Source of the DNA: Isoetes taiwanensis
Lineage: Eukaryota; Streptophyta; Lycopodiopsida; Isoetales; Isoetaceae
Length of the DNA stretch: 64,000 nucleotides
Direction of reading: 5' to 3'
Assembly (NCBI GenBank): GCA_021234155.1
Contig: JAJEKV010000087.1
Span: 122,001-186,000 of the forward strand
Made by a program: the position numbers and the translations under genes. Shown piece after piece: positions 62,646-64,000 of the stretch (its first letter is position 1; each line of letters starts with the position of its first letter). Under the pieces are notes generated by a model that saw only the letters and a program-made list of their open reading frames with translations, made no database searches and was not told the origin of the DNA.

Positions 62646-64000
62646 TATAAAGAATAAAGATGATGATATTGATATGCAATTTGGTAATTTTCCCATGCAA
62701 TATTATCTAATTTGTCTTAATATTTACAACAAAAGATACAAGTTTACACATAATTCCTAATGCTTGATCATGCATACATTTTCTAAAGTTTATGTGTTAA
62801 TGTTTTTTTGTGTCCATTAGATGAAGGTATGATTCCTTGAATATGCCAGATCAACGATGTGAACTTTTACACCTCAGACCCCTGTACATGGCCACGCTCC
62901 CCATACGCCTCCCATACGTAGACGAAAGAAAATAAAGAAATAAACAATAAACATTTGCACCAGGAAGAAGACACAAAATTTAATTTCCATATTCACAGAA
63001 CACAGCAAACGGAAACACAGTTACATCGCTTCCCATCTCCAGGAAGCACACCATCTGCACAAAATCTGCCCCATTCTAAAGCATCTCAACTAATCCAATT
63101 GTACAACTCCATTTGGCCTCTACCCTCTAACAACCATGTCTCCATCCAGACGGTAGCGATAGGAAGAGCAAGCGGTAATGTATGGTATACTTTCCAAGGA
63201 AATCCATGGATGCAACAAGCGAGTGATGCGTCACAACTGTCTCTAGCACAGAGAATACACATTCAGGAAGAAATCTCCTCACAATCAACCAATCGAATAA
63301 CACAGAGGACGAACCCTCAATCAATCCACAAGCTACGAAAGTCGAATTACCCAAATGCTCTTTCTGGAATACACAGAAGAATCTCTTGACCTGCAAGCAA
63401 GCACCACCGCAAGATTGTGACATTGGAAGCCCATCTCAATCCCGGCACTTAGTGGTCGCTACTCCCAAAACATCAACAATTACCACGACCCACAAGAAAA
63501 CCCTCCTCCAAACAACCTTATAATATCATCTTAAATTATGATACTGGCTAAAGCCACGACCCTCTTAGCGTGCGCTTTTCAGCCTTGACCCAAGTTGGAC
63601 TCGAATCTTTGGTTCCAGGCTGGATTTGGGGCTTTTAACATGCAAATCGCCCCTTGGGTCTGCGATTTCGACACCCTAAGACTAACTTTAAGCAAATTTG
63701 GTACATATCGGGCTTGGGCTGATGCGGATCTCGGCTCTAATTATGCGGCTATGGCCCCTTCCACATTTAATGCGGCCCTATTTCCTTCGGTCACCCCTCT
63801 TGAACCTATTTCGGCCCCGGTCCCGCCCTTTGATCCGCCACCTCCATCGACACGCTCTTAGCAGTCCCCGCGGAACGTAAAACCGCTATTTTCGACCATG
63901 CAAGCGCTCATGTCATAACAAAGGGAAAAAACCCTCCCCTTTTTTCGCCAACCTTACGAATAATCATAGGAAAGACAAATTTTGGCGACGTAATTACTTT
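62646..64000. other. Unassigned stretch, cut by window end (U4)
   Basis: Homologue of 3251-4630. The 62955-63389 frame matches the U2 frame except around KSKQDK/RASGNV, and the 63595-63861 frame shows the Pro-rich end. Coding status is unknown. Confidence 0.35.

Larger units (their letters stand above)
60012..64000. repeat. Tandem macro-repeat, unit 4 (U4), cut by window end
   Basis: This is the start of a fourth unit, entered at the homologue of U1 position 635 and collinear with U1 to about U1 4630. It shares small variants with U3 (AATAAAGATGATG where U1 and U2 have AATAATGATGATG) and is close to U2 in the satellite trimer. The window ends in the unassigned stretch before the PLAT gene. 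Confidence 0.93.

Noticed and set aside
1-64000. tRNA, rRNA or snoRNA genes
   Set aside because: No cloverleaf B-box words or recognisable rRNA segments were found on either strand by reading; a covariance-model scan would be decisive.

Overview
The window is nuclear DNA from a land plant. It holds short GT-AG introns, degenerate PLS-type pentatricopeptide (PPR) fragments, a secreted PLAT/LH2-domain gene, an L1-type LINE, an alcohol-dehydrogenase exon and a TIR transposon. The PPR wording (for example PCGSIGALERGRQMH) looks most like fern PPR proteins, so a fern or other seedless vascular plant is my best guess, at about even odds. There is no sign of bacterial, organellar or viral origin.

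The dominant feature is a head-to-tail macro-repeat with a period of about 19.4 kb. Taking window base 1 as phase zero, unit 1 (U1) is 1-19415, unit 2 (U2) 19416-43218, unit 3 (U3) 43219-60016 and unit 4 (U4) from about 60012 to the window end. U2 is 4.4 kb too long because 33542-37920 is repeated at 37937-42308. U3 is too short because about 3.15 kb is missing at the U3/U4 junction near 60012-60016.

Each unit runs in this order: the 3' end of gene B (+); a trimer of a 380-440 bp satellite-like repeat; an unassigned stretch; a PLAT-domain gene (-) with a duplicated telo-box motif upstream; two PPR fragments in opposite orientations; a 3.2 kb TIR element with a 3 bp target duplication, nested in a family of short A/T-rich repeats; a 90 bp tandem duplication; an orphan ADH exon (-); a LINE reverse-transcriptase pseudogene (+); gene A (-), of unknown function; and the start of gene B (+), which continues into the next unit. 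Genes A and B are divergent and share a promoter-sized gap of about 260 bp.

Gene B is the most unusual coding content. It is multi-exon, with a ParB/sulfiredoxin-like motif (FWIISGNHSICAAQLL), then a fold resembling the SAM-binding part of N4/N6 DNA methyltransferases (CVLDFFSAGT), and a helical tail. No DPPY catalytic motif is visible. In-frame stops shared by the copies suggest that it decayed before amplification.

Differences between units are strongly biased to CAG and CTG trinucleotides, and the affected patches lie in different places in different units. This looks like long-read basecalling error at CHG-methylated cytosines rather than evolution. Frameshifts in individual copies should therefore not be trusted unless shared. 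The PLAT/PPR segment is nearly free of such differences and may be an unmethylated island.
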